Source: Acheta domesticus (Eukaryota; Arthropoda; Insecta; Orthoptera; Gryllidae). From it: 64,000 bases of DNA. Position 1 is the stretch's first letter. Every line of letters begins with the position of its first letter. The position numbers were made by a program, and so were the translations under genes. The notes under the pieces are model-generated. The model was not told where the DNA came from, made no database searches, and worked only from the letters and a program-made list of their open reading frames with translations. Where the stretch lies: assembly GCA_031308135.1 (NCBI GenBank), contig JAHLJT010009436.1, positions 221,913,286 through 221,977,285 of the forward strand, in the 5' to 3' direction. This document shows positions 10,901 to 27,078 of this stretch, in pieces.

Positions 10901-13900
10901 AAAATATTGTTTTTGCAAGAAAGCATGCAGCAGCATGTTTTGCATCAATGAGCTGTGAAATAATACGTTCCATCACAGGTTTAATGGGAATAAGCCCACA
11001 AGTTGAATAGGTTCCCAGTCTGTAAAAATGTCCAAATATTAGAATAGGAAGACAATAACAATCACTAATACTTCAAGTTTCCAAAAAGAGTAAACTTATT
11101 TGAAGAATTGTGTAGATGATTTGAGTATTACATCTTCAGACTAGTGATGCTACAACAGGACATACTTTCCTGCATTATTTGGAATGGCAATGCAATACCC
11201 TATTTGAACATGAAAAAGTGTTTCCAAACAGCAATTTTTTTTCATGCTTGGATTCAAACTCAGGTTCTCAGATTTAGCATGTCATTTAAGTTACACTCCC
11301 CACCAGCCCCAGAGGAAAACAACCTTCTTGCTGCTTTAAGAAGAAAAATGAACATTTGCAGTTGCAATTTTCAAAAATTCAAAGATTTTAGATATTATTT
11401 CAAGGTCTAATTTTAAAGAATGGAGTTCACTAAGAGACTAGTGGTGCTAAATATGCACATACTTCCTTATGTTATTTGTAATGGTTATGTAATATTGTAA
11501 GAATTCATTGTAACTAGCATACCCGTGTGAGAACTCTCGCATGCTATACCTCACCCTCTTCCTTATTTTTCCAATTCCGTATTAAGCCTGTAATATATAT
11601 TTTTCTTCAAAACCCTCTTATACTCTGTCACTTCTTCTATGACACCTTGTAATTGATAACAATATAATACACCCTTGTCAATACAAAATATTCTTATTTC
11701 ATATTATTATCGAGTAAAGAGGTACATCCATGTAATTCAATTACATAGAATATCAAGTAACTAGTAATTTCACATATAGTTGTAGATTTTACAGACTCTG
11801 AACAGGTGGGGTAGAATCGAGAAGCATCAAACCAGCAAAAATGTAATAGAATGGTCAAGAAGATCTCATCCTGTAGATTATGGTGTGATGAATGTTTCTT
11901 TGAGGCCTTTGGCCTCGGAATTTTAGTTTTCAAGGCCCCAGAACATTTCATTTAGGAGTTATTTAACAATATAGATTCAAAAATCCTTATGTGTGTTGTG
12001 GGTTGCATTTTACGTGAATATTTAGATGCGTTCTTTCAAATGAATCCATATTTTTAAAGTCAAAGTGCAATTCATTATGTCTTCATGAAGTTCTCTTTCT
12101 TTAGAGACTTCATTTATAAAAATTGGTTGCATGTGACAGCCACAAAGGGAAAGTGAACACTGAAATAATATTGGAGATGAAAAATTAGTACTTCTATATT
12201 TATTTACTTTTTCCAAAATACGCAAGAAAAATAGAAAATGGGTAAACTAAAAACGCATTAAAGTGTTTAAAATTACTCTCGGCAAGCCTTGTACAAACAC
12301 AAATCTTTGTCAATCAGGCCCTAAAATGGATTTGGAGTGGTTGAATGAAAATTCTACCACTACAGAAATAATTACACTGGTCTTCTAAACACATAAAGAG
12401 TTCTTTTTGAAATATAAAATATGTTCCTAGTATAAACATTATTTACGAAGTATCTGTGCTCAAGAGAAGTGGTACTGTACAGCCAGAGATGAATCTCATA
12501 GGCGTGTGTGTAACACAGAACATCCCCCTCCAAAATCACAGTAACACAATGATCTGTAGAAAATATTGGTTTGTTTAAGATTGAGTTATGCAGGGACGGT
12601 ATGAAACATGAGCAAGTATGTGATTGAAATTACTTCTGCTTCACAAACATTTGCTCATCCTAGATTCAGAGTACACGGTTTCAAAGAAGCAGGGGGCTGT
12701 AAGATTCACACTTCATGGCAAAGGTCCAGTGATCATGCAAAATATTCGTTTGTAAGAAAGATGATTCCAATAACATATATATAATTCACATCTGAAATAC
12801 TCCATTTTAATGCAGAAATATATTAAAATGTAACAAATTATGTAGCAATGAGTAAAATTTGTAAAAATAAAAATAGTTCTAACTCATTCAGAATATCTTG
12901 TAAACTCTAAAAAATGTTATTGAATGCAGGTAACTATTTCCAGTAAAAATATGTATTTACATGAAAATTTATTCTCGAATTATAATACTATTTGAATATA
13001 CACTTGTGTAATTTTTTAAAAAATTACAAGGTTACACCAAAATAAGGTTTATGCCAATGCCATGCCACTGAGTGCATTTAGCTCTATTAATTCAAAATGT
13101 ACAAAAATGAAATTTTGAACTATTTTTGAGAGAAAAAAAAAGAAAGTTATTTTACTGTCTTTATTTCTTCTGTAAAATGGTGTGAAAATAACTCATATCA
13201 TGAGAAAATTGTACAAAACACAATCTAAAAATATAATTTTGAAGAAAAGATTTCGTTAGGTTGCATAAAATTTCTTTTAAAAATAGCATTCAAAACATTA
13301 AAACAGAAATGAAAACAATAATATTAATTAACATATCTCCAAAAAATTATTTGTCCTTTTCAGTCACTAATAAAAGAGATTTAGAAAAAATGAATTTTTT
13401 AACTTACTTTCTAAATACCTCTCCTATTGAGCTTAGATTTTCTATATCCCTTTTGTTAGGTGGTCCCTTGAATGATAAGTGGTCTTTGAAGGCCTGCATC
13501 ATATAGTTATCTTTCAAGTTTTCCAACTGATTGGTAACTTCAGATATAAAAGGATTAGACATCATGTTGGTTTCTTGGAACTCCAAATCTTCAGTTACAG
13601 CAACAATTTCCATATCTGTTGTTGTAGACTTATTAACCATTTGTGCTATCTCTTTCTCAAGAGCTTCAAGAAATTCAGCATACATGCGTCCTGCAATAAA
13701 CAGGTACCACTAACATTAAATTCATTGTAAATGTAAAAGACAAGATCCAAAACCATTTCTTGAAATTTGAAATAGAAAATAATACTTTTTCTTGAATATA
13801 CCAAATGCATACAATTTAAAATAACGTTAGTCTTTATTTCTTTATTCATCATGTTAATTATTTATCCTTTATCATATTGAAAAGTGAATTTCTTTTGCAA

Positions 13901-16900
13901 TATCTCCAGAAAGCAAAATAACTCATAAGAATGTTGCCTTGGGAGGTGGCAGTGGTCTTCCCCTGCTGGATGGCAAGATCAGCAGGGCACTCCCCCAGCC
14001 AGGACATGCTCTAAGCTCCCAATTAGTTTCCCAACATGTGTGGTAGTGAAGTACATTTTAGTGTGTGTGTATGTAAAGGAAGAGGATAAGACAAGGAAGA
14101 AAAACGAAAGATTGCACATGGTCCATGGCCCATTTGTTACAATACAACTCTGGCTTTGCCTGGTGTTGATTTGAAAAACCATGGAAAACTACTGATCAGA
14201 ACAGTCAGCCACTAGAGTTCTCCTCCACACAGCCACTGAATTTGACCTAGCTGACAAGCTGGTGTCAACAATTCTGCCAGTCAGGTCTCGAACGTACGAC
14301 CTCCTGGTTAGAGGCATTGCAGTGACGTCAGTTGATGCCCTGAGCTACCTCTCGCAGTTTCTCATTTAAATCCTTTGTGACCCACTGCTTTGTAAATGGA
14401 CAATTATCAAAAATGAATTAAGAAACTTGGTAACTAAACAATAAAACAATATTTCACAATATACAAATGATTGAATCTTGTTCTATTACTAAAATTAAAA
14501 TAAAATTATTTGACCATTCTATTTGAGCACCTTAAAAGTTTAAATTACATTTTCTCTATTTCTATCTTTTTATTTAATTTTTAGCCTTCATTTACTCCAT
14601 TTTTTATGTATTTGGTCCATATAATCACTCACTTTTAGATGCGTGCTAAAATATGTAAATTTGAATCCTGCTCATAAATGTTCATTTCAGTAAAAAAAAC
14701 TAAAAATGAACTTTTTTTAATCTCTTAACAGTCCCAACATTGCAATCCTTTATTTAGAAAATAAATATTGCTTTTTGCAGATTGCTTTGATTGTGTTCTA
14801 CATTCTTATAAAATATTGCAATCTGCTTATAACTAAACTCCAGATTCTCATGTAATTACATATTATTTGTATTTCTATGTTCAGTTCTCAAAATCCTGAT
14901 GTTGGCAAATCAGGGCAACCCTAAAACCATATTTACATTCTTTGCTTTATATTACATATTTTATACATTTTGCTTATATTTAAAATATTTTGCAAAACTT
15001 TTTATTAGTCTACTAATTTTCTTTATTTTGAAAAAACTATTTAATGAATTTTTAAAAATATTTTTATATAGAAAATCAGGATATTTTTTCTTACACTTAG
15101 GTATAATCCTAACATTGCAAGATGCCCACATAAAAACACAGTCAGAAACACGAGTCACGTTTGGGCTGACTTCCTTTTGCACCCCATATTGTGACAAATG
15201 CGTGTGAGTGAAGATGATATCTTTAGGTGTGGAAAGTATCAGTGATATCAAGTTTCTTGATGTTTACACCAAATTTATGAGGAATATTGGATGTCGCAGA
15301 CAAGTAGCACTGTGAAAACAACAAGAGAGTGATTTTTTTCTTGTTATTGAGTTCCCATGTTTATACAACGGCTTTCAATGCTAAAAGAATTGAATCCAGT
15401 ACGACAAGCAATATTTAACTTTAAAATTGGTTTATTGATAATTTTATTAAAAGAATTTCAAATTATGTAAATATATTTTGTTTGTTTATAATGTCCTACA
15501 AGTTGAAGAATATTTTGTTATTACATATATCTCCACTTATATATTCGTCACATATTCTTTTCATTTTCATACATATTTATGTACCATACTATTTTTCCAC
15601 TTCTTACTACACATTTTCCCAGACTCTACTCACAACCACAGTCTACAAAATCATATATAGTTATAAAATGCAATTTTCTTATAAATTCTTAATGTTATGG
15701 AAGATGTACTATTTACAAAATGAGTATTACAAGTGAACAGTCTCATCTTTTCATCAATGACTGATTTATTGCAAATATTAAGGTATAAGAATGCAGATTC
15801 CCTCCCATTGAACACATCTTCTTCCTAATTGAAAATCAATGTCAGTTCGATTTACAAAGATTTTCAAAATATATGGCAAACTTGATTAATCATCTCATAG
15901 CCACAGGTTCTTAACTGGTATCAGAAATGACACAGGAAATATGATTTCCAAGAAGTTAACTACATTGTTTACACTTTACAGTACTAATAGATCATGTTGA
16001 CAAATTTTAACAACTTTGTAAAATGCATCACTAAACAAACTTTCAAACAAGGAGCTAAAGTTTTTGAACTTTTGCAATACTTTCTGAAGAACAAAAATGA
16101 AAATAAATTTGCGAAACACAAAGCAGGAACTTTACCATGATTTGAATGCTGGGAGCGCATGTCATCCAAGCGATCAAGCTGCTGCAGCAACTGCATACTT
16201 CGTCCGGCATGCAGCACTCTATCTGAAATAACTTGCAAGAGAGGTAAGGCTCGAATTCCAGTTGAATTCAGTTCAGTCACATAATCTCTCATTACAAAAT
16301 TGCTGCCCCAATTTTCATTGTCTGTTTCATTTCTTCTGCAAAAAGAGTGTGTCGACATGATAAAAACTGACTTCTGTGCCTAACAAAAACCTTTTTCATC
16401 ACATAAATTTATAAATTAATATAATTTATCAAAGACAATCATACCTGGTAATAATAAATTCATTTCTGTAGTCATCTAGCCTTCCTTCTGTGAGCCAGAC
16501 ATCAATCATATCTACATATGGCCCAAATGACTTCAAAAATACTCTCAGTAGGATGCAAGGGGTATCACACTCCATGCACGATAATGCTTCTGAATACAGC
16601 ACAGATAAAAGCCTACATACAAAAGTAAGAATTAGAAAAGATCTCTTTCAAAAACTAGAAATTTCAAAATCAACTAATGTCCAAAAATATACCAACCTCG
16701 CTGAACTGAGCCAATTTTCAGCTGCTTTCCAACCATTAGTTGCATTAACATGAACACTGTACACTGCACGAAGCTGTGACAATTTTGGAGCTAATTCCAA
16801 ATTTAATGAATAGAGAGTATAAATATCCTCTGGGGGGAAAAAATGAAGAAATCCAATAAAAGAATGCAATAGAAACATAGTGCTGTTTACTTAACTGAAT

Positions 16901-19152
16901 ATTTAAAAATATCTCGTCTATATTCTATATAAATCTGTATTATATACCTTCAATATAATGCACTAAAATCAGGATAATTTAAGAACTGGTATTATTAATT
17001 TGTAATGTTAACTTGGATTTGGAAATAAATTACAAAATTAATCCACAAAAGCCATAATCTAAATTTGCTATTATCAAAAAACTGATTTTCTCTCACAAAG
17101 CCTTAGAAGTAAGTTTAGAAAGTCTGTTTTCAATATTTGCTACTATCTTACCTTGCGCCTTAACTTTCTTCTCAATACAGCAAGCCAGTTCTTGCAATTC
17201 TCTCAAAAATTCAATAATAGCAGATGTGTAGCATTCAAAAGTATAAGGAGGCAACTTCTGATTCATTTCTCCCGAATTTTGTCTATCCAATGGATATATT
17301 TCCTTTTGAAACTTTTGCAGTTGGTATAGCATATTAAAATATTCACAAAGTGGATTTAAATAACACGCCATGGAATCCTAAAACAAATAATTAGATAATC
17401 TCTTTATTTTTATTACTTTGCATCCAGTGTAATTTTCCACAAGTGGAAGAGAAAAAAAACATTGACACGAAAAAATTAAATGAAATTTCTAATGTTCACA
17501 AGACTTCATAAAACAAACAGTTTTCTCCTATGAATATGTAATGTACATATTTTGATAGAAATACACATAACAATTGTGCAGTATGAAATTGACATATTAT
17601 CTATATTTAATTAATTTAATTTATAAAGATGAAAACCTTCAAACTTACGAAATTGTTTTTTAAAAAAAATACTGACCTTCGTCAAACTGGGAATTGTGAT
17701 ATTGGATTGAATAGAAAACTGTCCATTAACTTCTTGGAAAAGAGTTGTTGTGGTGGGTGCTTGCAACATCCATAATATTTCACGAACAACCTTGTATTCA
17801 CTTATTGTAGATGTGGATTCATTACAGTATTTGTCCCTAATCCAAAACAACATTACAGTTGAAGAAACATAACTCACCAAGAAACAGTAATTAAATGACA
17901 AAAATACAACATAAGCTTACCATGTCTTTGCCAAATTGGCAGAAGGAAACACACTTTCCACCTTTTCTGCAAGTTGTTTTGTTCTCCACCATGGTGCCTG
18001 AACATTATTAGATATCCACTCTTCAGCATTAACCTGCCTCCCAAGCTCTTCTATTAACTGTTGTCTTTCAGTATCCCTTTTCTCCTCAACAGCAGGTACC
18101 TTTGGCACTTCTGGAACTTCAGGAACTCCTTCAGCACTGTCTTCAGGCTTAGCTGACTTTTCATCATCTGATACATCTTCCCAATCTTCCTAACATGAGA
18201 ATATACAATTAAATTGCTGTTCTTCAAAATATATCTCCTCAACATTGTTACAATACTGCCAACAATAATTCTTACACTGTCAGAAGAACAGAAGTTAGTA
18301 TTGAATTCCTCATTGCCTTCTTTGAGATAGTCACACAAATGAGAATAAGTAGTCCAATCAAAAGGTTTTGATGCATCCTCAGTTTCTTCTACCTTCGGTG
18401 CAGAAAATTTTTCATCACTAATATGACTTGTTGGATTATCTGCCAATTTCACAAGTAAAAACAGCACTGCCCATTGTACTTCCTAGAAGAAACATGTGAA
18501 ATCTGAAGTAACCCTTCTAAAATTATGATGCAAACAAACTACATTAACAAGGAAAAAGACCCACCTTATCTTTGAATACATTGCAATTCATATATTTATT
18601 AAGCAAACAGTCCAAACGGCGAGATGCTTCTAAGTGGCCATGAATCATAAATTTTGTGACCATCCCAAACACTGAACGACGGACTGCATGACTATCCACA
18701 GACAGATAACGATGATGTAACAAATTTGAATATGCAAACTTTTCACAAAGCTCAAAATTTTCTGGATCTTCTTTTTCCTGCATACAAAGTATGTTTTACT
18801 CAGAATCAAATTTTCATTCAAATATAAATATTAAATATATATCAAATAATATAATCAAACTAAAATAATGTGCATGTCAATTAACCTTTACTTATTCTAT
18901 TAATTTACTTAAAAGCTTATTCACTGACAATTTCCCACTCAAAATAATGCAATTTCTGCTGACAATTGATGCAGGTTATGTTTACTAGCTGTCAAAGTAA
19001 AACGTAAACAAATACTCCAAACAACAACATCACTTGCATGGTTCAACTATTAATAGTGTTATAACAGAAGATCAACTTACAGAAAATCCTGACAGAAGTG
19101 TAATCAGTTTCTGAACATCTGCGGCGATCAAATCTTTAGCTCTGCCCGCCAT
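5804..19152 (-). CDS. TUBGCP5: Gamma-tubulin complex component 5, 15 exons identified
   Basis: GCP5 is a subunit of the gamma-tubulin ring complex, which nucleates microtubules at centrosomes and other organising centres. Fifteen coding exons join in one continuous frame of 2896 nt (about 965 residues; the human protein is about 1020). The product matches the family from end to end. Landmarks are the N-terminal 'YSNLLHHRYLSVDSHAVRR' block, 'REILWML' (about residues 270-277) opening the GRIP1 region, 'LAPKLSQLRAVYSV', 'AGRSMQLL', and the C-terminal GRIP2 region with 'MEAGDIMHRF', 'WPLTVILS', 'KVKWALWALE' and 'HNRYVALVH'. Exons (high to low): 19152-19081, 18777-18565, 18482-18276, 18189-17921, 17836-17677, 17377-17152, 16829-16697, 16612-16445, 16335-16136, 13690-13408, 11019-10797, 10711-10541, 10460-10340, 8804-8515, 5963-5804. 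The final few residues were not located. Confidence 0.95.
6277..6700 (+). mobile_element. Family X head, decayed, in a TUBGCP5 intron
   Basis: The order 'AGAATGGCACAGACTTTC', 'GGGCTAGC', 'GTTGCCATCTATCAC', 'AAGAATATTATAGAAGAG' and 'AAATTTGAAGCTC' follows the heads of the intact X copies at 29380 and 36240, with heavy divergence. It lies antisense to the host gene. Confidence 0.55.
7015..7240 (+). repeat. SINE copy, 5'-truncated, in intron
   Basis: 'AATGGTTTCTCCAATCAACA', 'AATGGGCCACGGACTG' and the closing 'GATGGCAAGC' words match the distal two thirds of the SINE at 13925-14360 (other strand). It has no tRNA-like head. Confidence 0.55.
7665..8097 (-). repeat. SINE copy interrupted by a poly(A) run
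   Basis: On the minus strand both halves match the SINE: 8095-7946 the proximal body, 7880-7665 the distal body. Between them lies an uninterrupted run of 55 A (plus strand). The other copies have only a short A/T-rich word here, so the run has grown inside the SINE. Confidence 0.55.
7891..7945. repeat. (A)55 homopolymer
   Basis: 55 consecutive A after a G6 run. It creates spurious poly-K and poly-F open frames that should be ignored. Confidence 0.9.
8515..8804 (-). CDS. TUBGCP5: TUBGCP5 exon 14
   Basis: 290 nt, acceptor CAG, donor GTAGGA. It carries 'LRFWLLHSVGSVHTYLMG' and 'LLQAHNRYVALVHTHCL', matching the family's 'MHFVNSLHNYIM' and 'IHYRYLSTIHDRCL'. Confidence 0.95.
9995..10265. repeat. 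Foldback element in TUBGCP5 intron 13
   Basis: The arm at about 10003-10080 ('CAATTGTGGAAAATTCTGCT', 'GGCCCTCACTC') is repeated inverted at about 10178-10256 ('GGGTTTTCCACAATCAAGG'), enclosing a centre of roughly 100 bases that is itself partly self-complementary ('GGAGGTTTTCAAGG' against 'CCTTGGAAACCTCC'). Both arms, read outward, give a Cys-rich 'VC..CGK.CS' frame. Confidence 0.55.
10340..10460 (-). CDS. TUBGCP5: TUBGCP5 exon 13
   Basis: 121 nt, acceptor TAG, donor GTACGA, too short to stand out as an open frame. It encodes 'VEWPLTVILSPTNMEYYN' and 'FLLKVKWALWALEAL', the W-P-L and L-K-W motifs that identify the gamma-tubulin-binding GRIP2 domain. Confidence 0.94.
10541..10711 (-). CDS. TUBGCP5: TUBGCP5 exon 12
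   Basis: 57 codons, acceptor TAG, donor GTAAGT. It contains 'ELEECINLRYPDHSSKFS' and 'VMDEINIKYT', aligning with the family's 'LQEAVGQRYPEDSS' and 'LDGLTLSYK'. Confidence 0.93.
10797..11019 (-). CDS. TUBGCP5: TUBGCP5 exon 11
   Basis: 223 nt, acceptor CAG, donor GTAAGT. It has 'LLRAIYLMEAGDIMHRFC', the GRIP2 hallmark (family 'FFLMEGGDTMYDF'). Confidence 0.95.
11139..11516 (+). mobile_element. Family X head, decayed, in intron
   Basis: 'CTAGTGATGCTACAACAGG' and 'CATACTTTCCTGCATTATTT' match the X start at 28622; a second partial head follows at 11440 ('CTAGTGGTGCTAAATATGCA'). Confidence 0.5.
11517..12230 (+). repeat. Dispersed repeat family R copy in intron
   Basis: Starts 'CTAGCATACCCGTGTGAGAA' and ends with the segment shared with 4525-4865 ('GTAGATTATGGTGTGA', 'GAGGCCTTTGGCCTC', 'AAGTCAAAGTGCAATTC'). 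It sits directly against the decayed X head. Confidence 0.55.
13408..13690 (-). CDS. TUBGCP5: TUBGCP5 exon 10
   Basis: 283 nt, acceptor CAG, donor GTAAGT. It starts 'GRMYAEFLEALEKEI', aligning with human 'RKSLYTLFLESVQ', and is otherwise a variable linker between the two GRIP domains. Confidence 0.9.
13925..14360 (-). repeat. SINE, near full length, in TUBGCP5 intron 9
   Basis: On the minus strand it opens with 'GTAGCTCAGGGCATCAACTG' (A-box-like), then 'GTACGTTCGAGACC' (B-box-like), then a body of about 350 bases ending 'GGAAGACCACTGCCACCTCC'. This is the best reference copy in the window. The tRNA-like head suggests RNA polymerase III transcription and retroposition. Confidence 0.65.
14361..16135. 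other. AT-rich intron 9 remainder
   Basis: Very AT-rich intron sequence between exons 10 and 9. No repeat family or coding exon recognised; small open frames are chance. Confidence 0.5.
16136..16335 (-). CDS. TUBGCP5: TUBGCP5 exon 9
   Basis: 200 nt, acceptor CAG, donor GTAAAG. It contains 'ALPLLQVISDRVLHAGRS' followed by 'MQLLQQLD', the highly conserved 'AGKSMQLL' motif of GCP proteins. The open frame runs on into the intron, but homology resumes at exon 10. Confidence 0.93.
16445..16612 (-). CDS. TUBGCP5: TUBGCP5 exon 8
   Basis: 168 nt, acceptor TAG, donor GTATGA. It holds 'LRVFLKSFGPYVDMIDVW' and 'GRLDDYRNEFIITR', the conserved end of GRIP1. Confidence 0.93.
16697..16829 (-). CDS. TUBGCP5: TUBGCP5 exon 7
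   Basis: 133 nt between a CAG acceptor and a GTTGGT donor. 'LELAPKLSQLRAVYSVH' aligns with the family's 'LAPRLSQLKVLH' helix. Confidence 0.92.
17152..17377 (-). CDS. TUBGCP5: TUBGCP5 exon 6
   Basis: 226 nt, acceptor TAG, donor GTAAGA, exit phase 1. Helical GRIP1 sequence including 'MLYQLQKFQKEIYPL' and 'YTFECYTSAIIEFLRELQ'. Confidence 0.9.
17677..17836 (-). CDS. TUBGCP5: TUBGCP5 exon 5
   Basis: 160 nt, acceptor TAG, donor GTCAGT. It contains 'EYKVVREILWMLQAP' and 'GQFSIQSNITIPSLT', the family's start of the GRIP1 (PF17681-type) domain. Confidence 0.93.
17921..18189 (-). CDS. TUBGCP5: TUBGCP5 exon 4
   Basis: 269 nt, acceptor TAG, donor GTAAGC, ending in phase 2. It encodes an acidic, proline- and valine-rich linker (an E-D-S-E-G-V-P-type run), then 'VQAPWWRTKQLAEKV', matching the conserved W-R segment before GRIP1. 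Confidence 0.9.
18276..18482 (-). CDS. TUBGCP5: TUBGCP5 exon 3
   Basis: 69 codons between a TAG acceptor and a GTAAGA donor. It starts 'EVQWAVLFLLVKLAD', corresponding to the human segment with 'YSILSLLLCLSD', and has the FDW-Y motif 'KPFDWTTY'. Confidence 0.92.
18565..18777 (-). CDS. TUBGCP5: TUBGCP5 exon 2
   Basis: 71 codons between a CAG acceptor and a GTGGGT donor, phase 0 to 0. It holds the GCP5-specific N-terminal block with 'NFELCEKFAYSNLLHHRY' and 'SRRLDCLLNKY'. Confidence 0.93.
19081..19152 (-). CDS. TUBGCP5: TUBGCP5 exon 1 (start codon)
   Basis: ATG at 19152-19150 opens 24 codons (MAGRAKDLIAADVQKL...) and ends phase 0 at a GTAAGT donor. It was chosen because it splices in frame to exon 2 and carries the expected short helical N-terminus. 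Confidence 0.85.
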
Positions 19153-19325
19153 TTTGAGGATGGTGAGGCAAAGAGGTTGGAAAAACGTCGGGACCGGTCG
19201 GGGCCATATTGTACTCTCTGGTCGGGACTACAGAGATGTCCAGAATGACGTCACAACGTTTGGCGGGAAAGTGTTGGGTGGCAAGCTCTGGTGTGCGCTT
19301 TCGCGATTCCTAGAGAAATCGTAAG
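19153..19325. promoter_or_regulatory. TUBGCP5 promoter region, possibly bidirectional
   Basis: The start codon is embedded in 'AAAATGGCGGGC' (minus strand), which resembles a YY1 site of the kind often found at housekeeping starts. A palindromic CRE, TGACGTCA, lies at 19246-19253. On the plus strand a small open frame from 19164 runs to a perfect GTAAGT donor at 19321, so a divergent transcript is possible. No TATA box is evident. Confidence 0.5.
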
Positions 19326-19750
19326 TTTTGGCTGTTTATGCGGTTGCCGAGGTTTGTATTTCTTATCGTGTTTGTACATACAGTGATATTTGCTTTCTTT
19401 CGGTTTGTTTAGTTTCTGGCTGCACGTCTTCACAAATTTATTTTAAAGAAACTGTATTCGATCATACTACGTAGCCAATACCAATTCATTTTGAAAATGG
19501 TGCGAAGTAAATATTATTATATCCTTAGCAATGATGCTAAGAAGCTAATTTATAATAAAATGAAATTAATTAAACATTTTGATCCTTTTATCGGATATGA
19601 TAAAAGTCATTGCCAAGACGAATTTCGGATCCCTGTGTTATTCGATTAAAGTGACTCTCCGTATATTTTTATGGTGTTGGCTCTTGAAATATTTGTTTTA
19701 GACTTATAGGATTAATTATTTTCATTGAGAGAATATTTCATACATTAATC
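19326..19750. other. No gene recognised
   Basis: A plus-strand frame from the 'TTTAG' at 19411 through an ATG at 19498 to a stop near 19649 is open for about 75 codons. It resembles no family I know and may be chance. Confidence 0.35.
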
Positions 19751-24904
<5,154 letters not shown>

Positions 24905-25309
24905 GCACCACTAGTTTTTTTTTAATTTAGCAACTGTATACCTACGTATATACAGAGTAATATACGTAGTATAAGGAAAGTTATGTAATGCTGCGGAAAA
25001 TTGATTTCGAGATACCAAAGAAAATACACTTTTTGGGATTCCTTGATATCGAAAACTTAGATCTGTTCAAACGGCCGTCCATCCATCTGTCCGTCCGTCT
25101 GTCAGTCTGTGAACAACAATAGCGCCTAAACCATAAGTACGATTTCTTCCAAAATGAATATTCCCCGGTCGATCTGGTTGCACTCGAGGCGCCGCAATTT
25201 TGAAAAACATTCTTCAAAATTTGATGGTACTTAATGAAGGCCCCCGGACATTTACAAAATTTTCTCAAAAACTGCTCCAAATTTTTTCTTTAAATTTCTG
25301 GTAAGGAAT
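24905..25309 (-). mobile_element. Family X tail, truncated, head-to-tail with previous copy
   Basis: Carries the tail marks in reverse order: 'GAGTAATATACGTAGTATA', a GTCC/GTCT microsatellite at about 25077-25108, 'AGCGCCTAAACCATA', 'GGGCCCCCG'-like and 'CTCCAAATTTTTTC'. It joins the neighbouring head at CCACTAG. Confidence 0.65.
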
Positions 25310-26609
25310 TTAAAGGAAATATTGAAACTCAAGGTAAGCAAAGACTTATAATGACTATCTGGCCTTCGAGTCATGTGGTCACACGAGCGTTGCGTAGACG
25401 CGCGTCAGCTACGCTGATGACGTCAATTGCGATGATGCGTGGCCCACGAGAGAGGGCTGCGCACGAGTCACGTAACGCGCGTCGCCCAGCGGTCGTCTGT
25501 CTGTTAGTCTGTGAACAACTTGACTCATTTAGCTTTAGCTATGGGCACAACGAATGTCGCTAAGAGCGCTCGTGTGCCGTTTTGCATTATAGTTACAGGG
25601 TTTATCTACGTCACGCTTATGCGATTCTTGTGCGAAGGCATCGTCGCAACTCACGTCGTGAGCGTATGGAGATACGCGCCAACCCAACGCTCCTGTAAAA
25701 CAGGTCTAAAGGACTGGTTGCATTAAGCGCGAATATCAGTGCTATCTTTACCACAGTGTGTGCCTGTGTTTCTCCCACGTGTCTTCTAGTAACAAGTAAT
25801 GTACTTCAGCTTCGGATCAATGACCGGTACTACTTGAGCTTCCGGTCTCGATCAGGTTTTTGTAAAATTTTCGTGATCCACTAAGCAAATGCTGAGATGG
25901 CCCCTTGTTTCACTTCTGGAAATAAATGTGGCTTCACCCTTTGTCAGGAATAGAGCCGGGGGAGTGGTAGGTGTTGAGCCGGGGGGTGTACATTTTTTTG
26001 AAACATTTATTCATCATTCAACTATTTATAGTTAAAATGTTGGGAAATCTCTTCTGGAGCTAAAGAAAAGGTGTGCAGGGTGTGTGGTGCAGGTGTGTGG
26101 TACTTCTTCCCCACATGTCACGTACTGTCTTTACTGTTCTTCTTAAGTAAATAAACAAGAAATTTAAAGAAAAAAATTGGAGCCGTTTTTGAGAAAATTT
26201 TGAAAATGGCCGGGGTCTTCATGTAAAGTACCCCCAAATTTTGAAGAATGATATTCAAAATCTCAGAGATTCGATTCAGGGTAGATGGGCAGGGATTTCT
26301 TCAATTGGAAAAAAATCGTACGCATGGTTTAGGCGCTAGTGTTGTTCACATACACCGGACGGACGGACGGACGTTTTGCAATTGGTTTTTCGGTATGAAG
26401 AAGGCACAAATCAAGGATTCTGGTTACACCACGTAATAGAGGATTTTGTTTCTTAACTTAGCAACTGGATTTATCCACTTTTTCGTTGTCTGGGCCCGGC
26501 AATGAATTTTTTTTGTGACGAAAATCCGCGGTTTTTTAGCGCAGCATTACATAACTTTCCCTATACTATGTATATTACTCCGTATATACGTATGTATACG
26601 GGAAAGTTG
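25310..26609 (+). mobile_element. Family X, second variant copy
   Basis: Same architecture as 884-2313: the shared module with the inverted-repeat element, then 'CTTCAGCTTCGGATCA', 'GATGGCCCCTTGTTTCACTT', and the X tail from 'GGAGCCGTTTTTGAG' to 'ACGTATACGGGAAAGTTG'. The ACGG microsatellite is at 26357-26373. Non-coding. Confidence 0.65.
25378..25701. mobile_element. Second copy of the MITE-like element
   Basis: Arms 'GCGTTGCGTAGACGCGCGTC' and (inverted) about 25648-25700. Homologous to 926-1313 but with an internal deletion of about 60 bases and a more decayed right arm. Confidence 0.55.
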
Positions 26610-27078
26610 AGAAAACGGTTGTAATTGATTTTAGAGCAATAATGTAGAAATAATTTAAAATAGATAATTAGGGGTTGAATATTTTAGTACACAAATCTCA
26701 ATCATGAATTGTAAACAGCCAAAGACTTCCTTATCAATGGAAAAGGTTTCGTTCAGTTTCTCTTGACTTACAGAGAAAATGCTGATGCGATCCCTTGTTA
26801 TGGGTCTAGAAAGTAAATGTAGCTTTCTTTCTACAAAGTCACATTCAATTTAAACGGTCGTTTTTTGCAATACAAAATGCATCTTAAGATTTAATCTCAG
26901 CGTGATCGAAGGTTATGTCATGGTTTCAACATACGTTGAAAATGCAAGGAAATAGGAATGATCAAAGTTTATTAAGTTATGTTATTAAATACTGGTAGGA
27001 GTAATACTTGTATTCCGAATTTTTAACGAAAATGCTTCAACTATCTTCATTATTTCTAAGTACATTAACTTTTTGTAG
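26610..27078. other. No exon seen upstream of THAP exon
   Basis: AT-rich. A remnant near 26775-26830 ('AAATGCTGATGCGATCCCTT') recalls the X variant module. The Cys-Cys half of the THAP domain expected upstream was not found. Confidence 0.4.

Noticed and set aside
15984..16135. Extension of TUBGCP5 exon 9 to the stop at 15984
   Set aside because: Homology to the family stops at the GTAAAG donor at 16135 and resumes in phase at exon 10.
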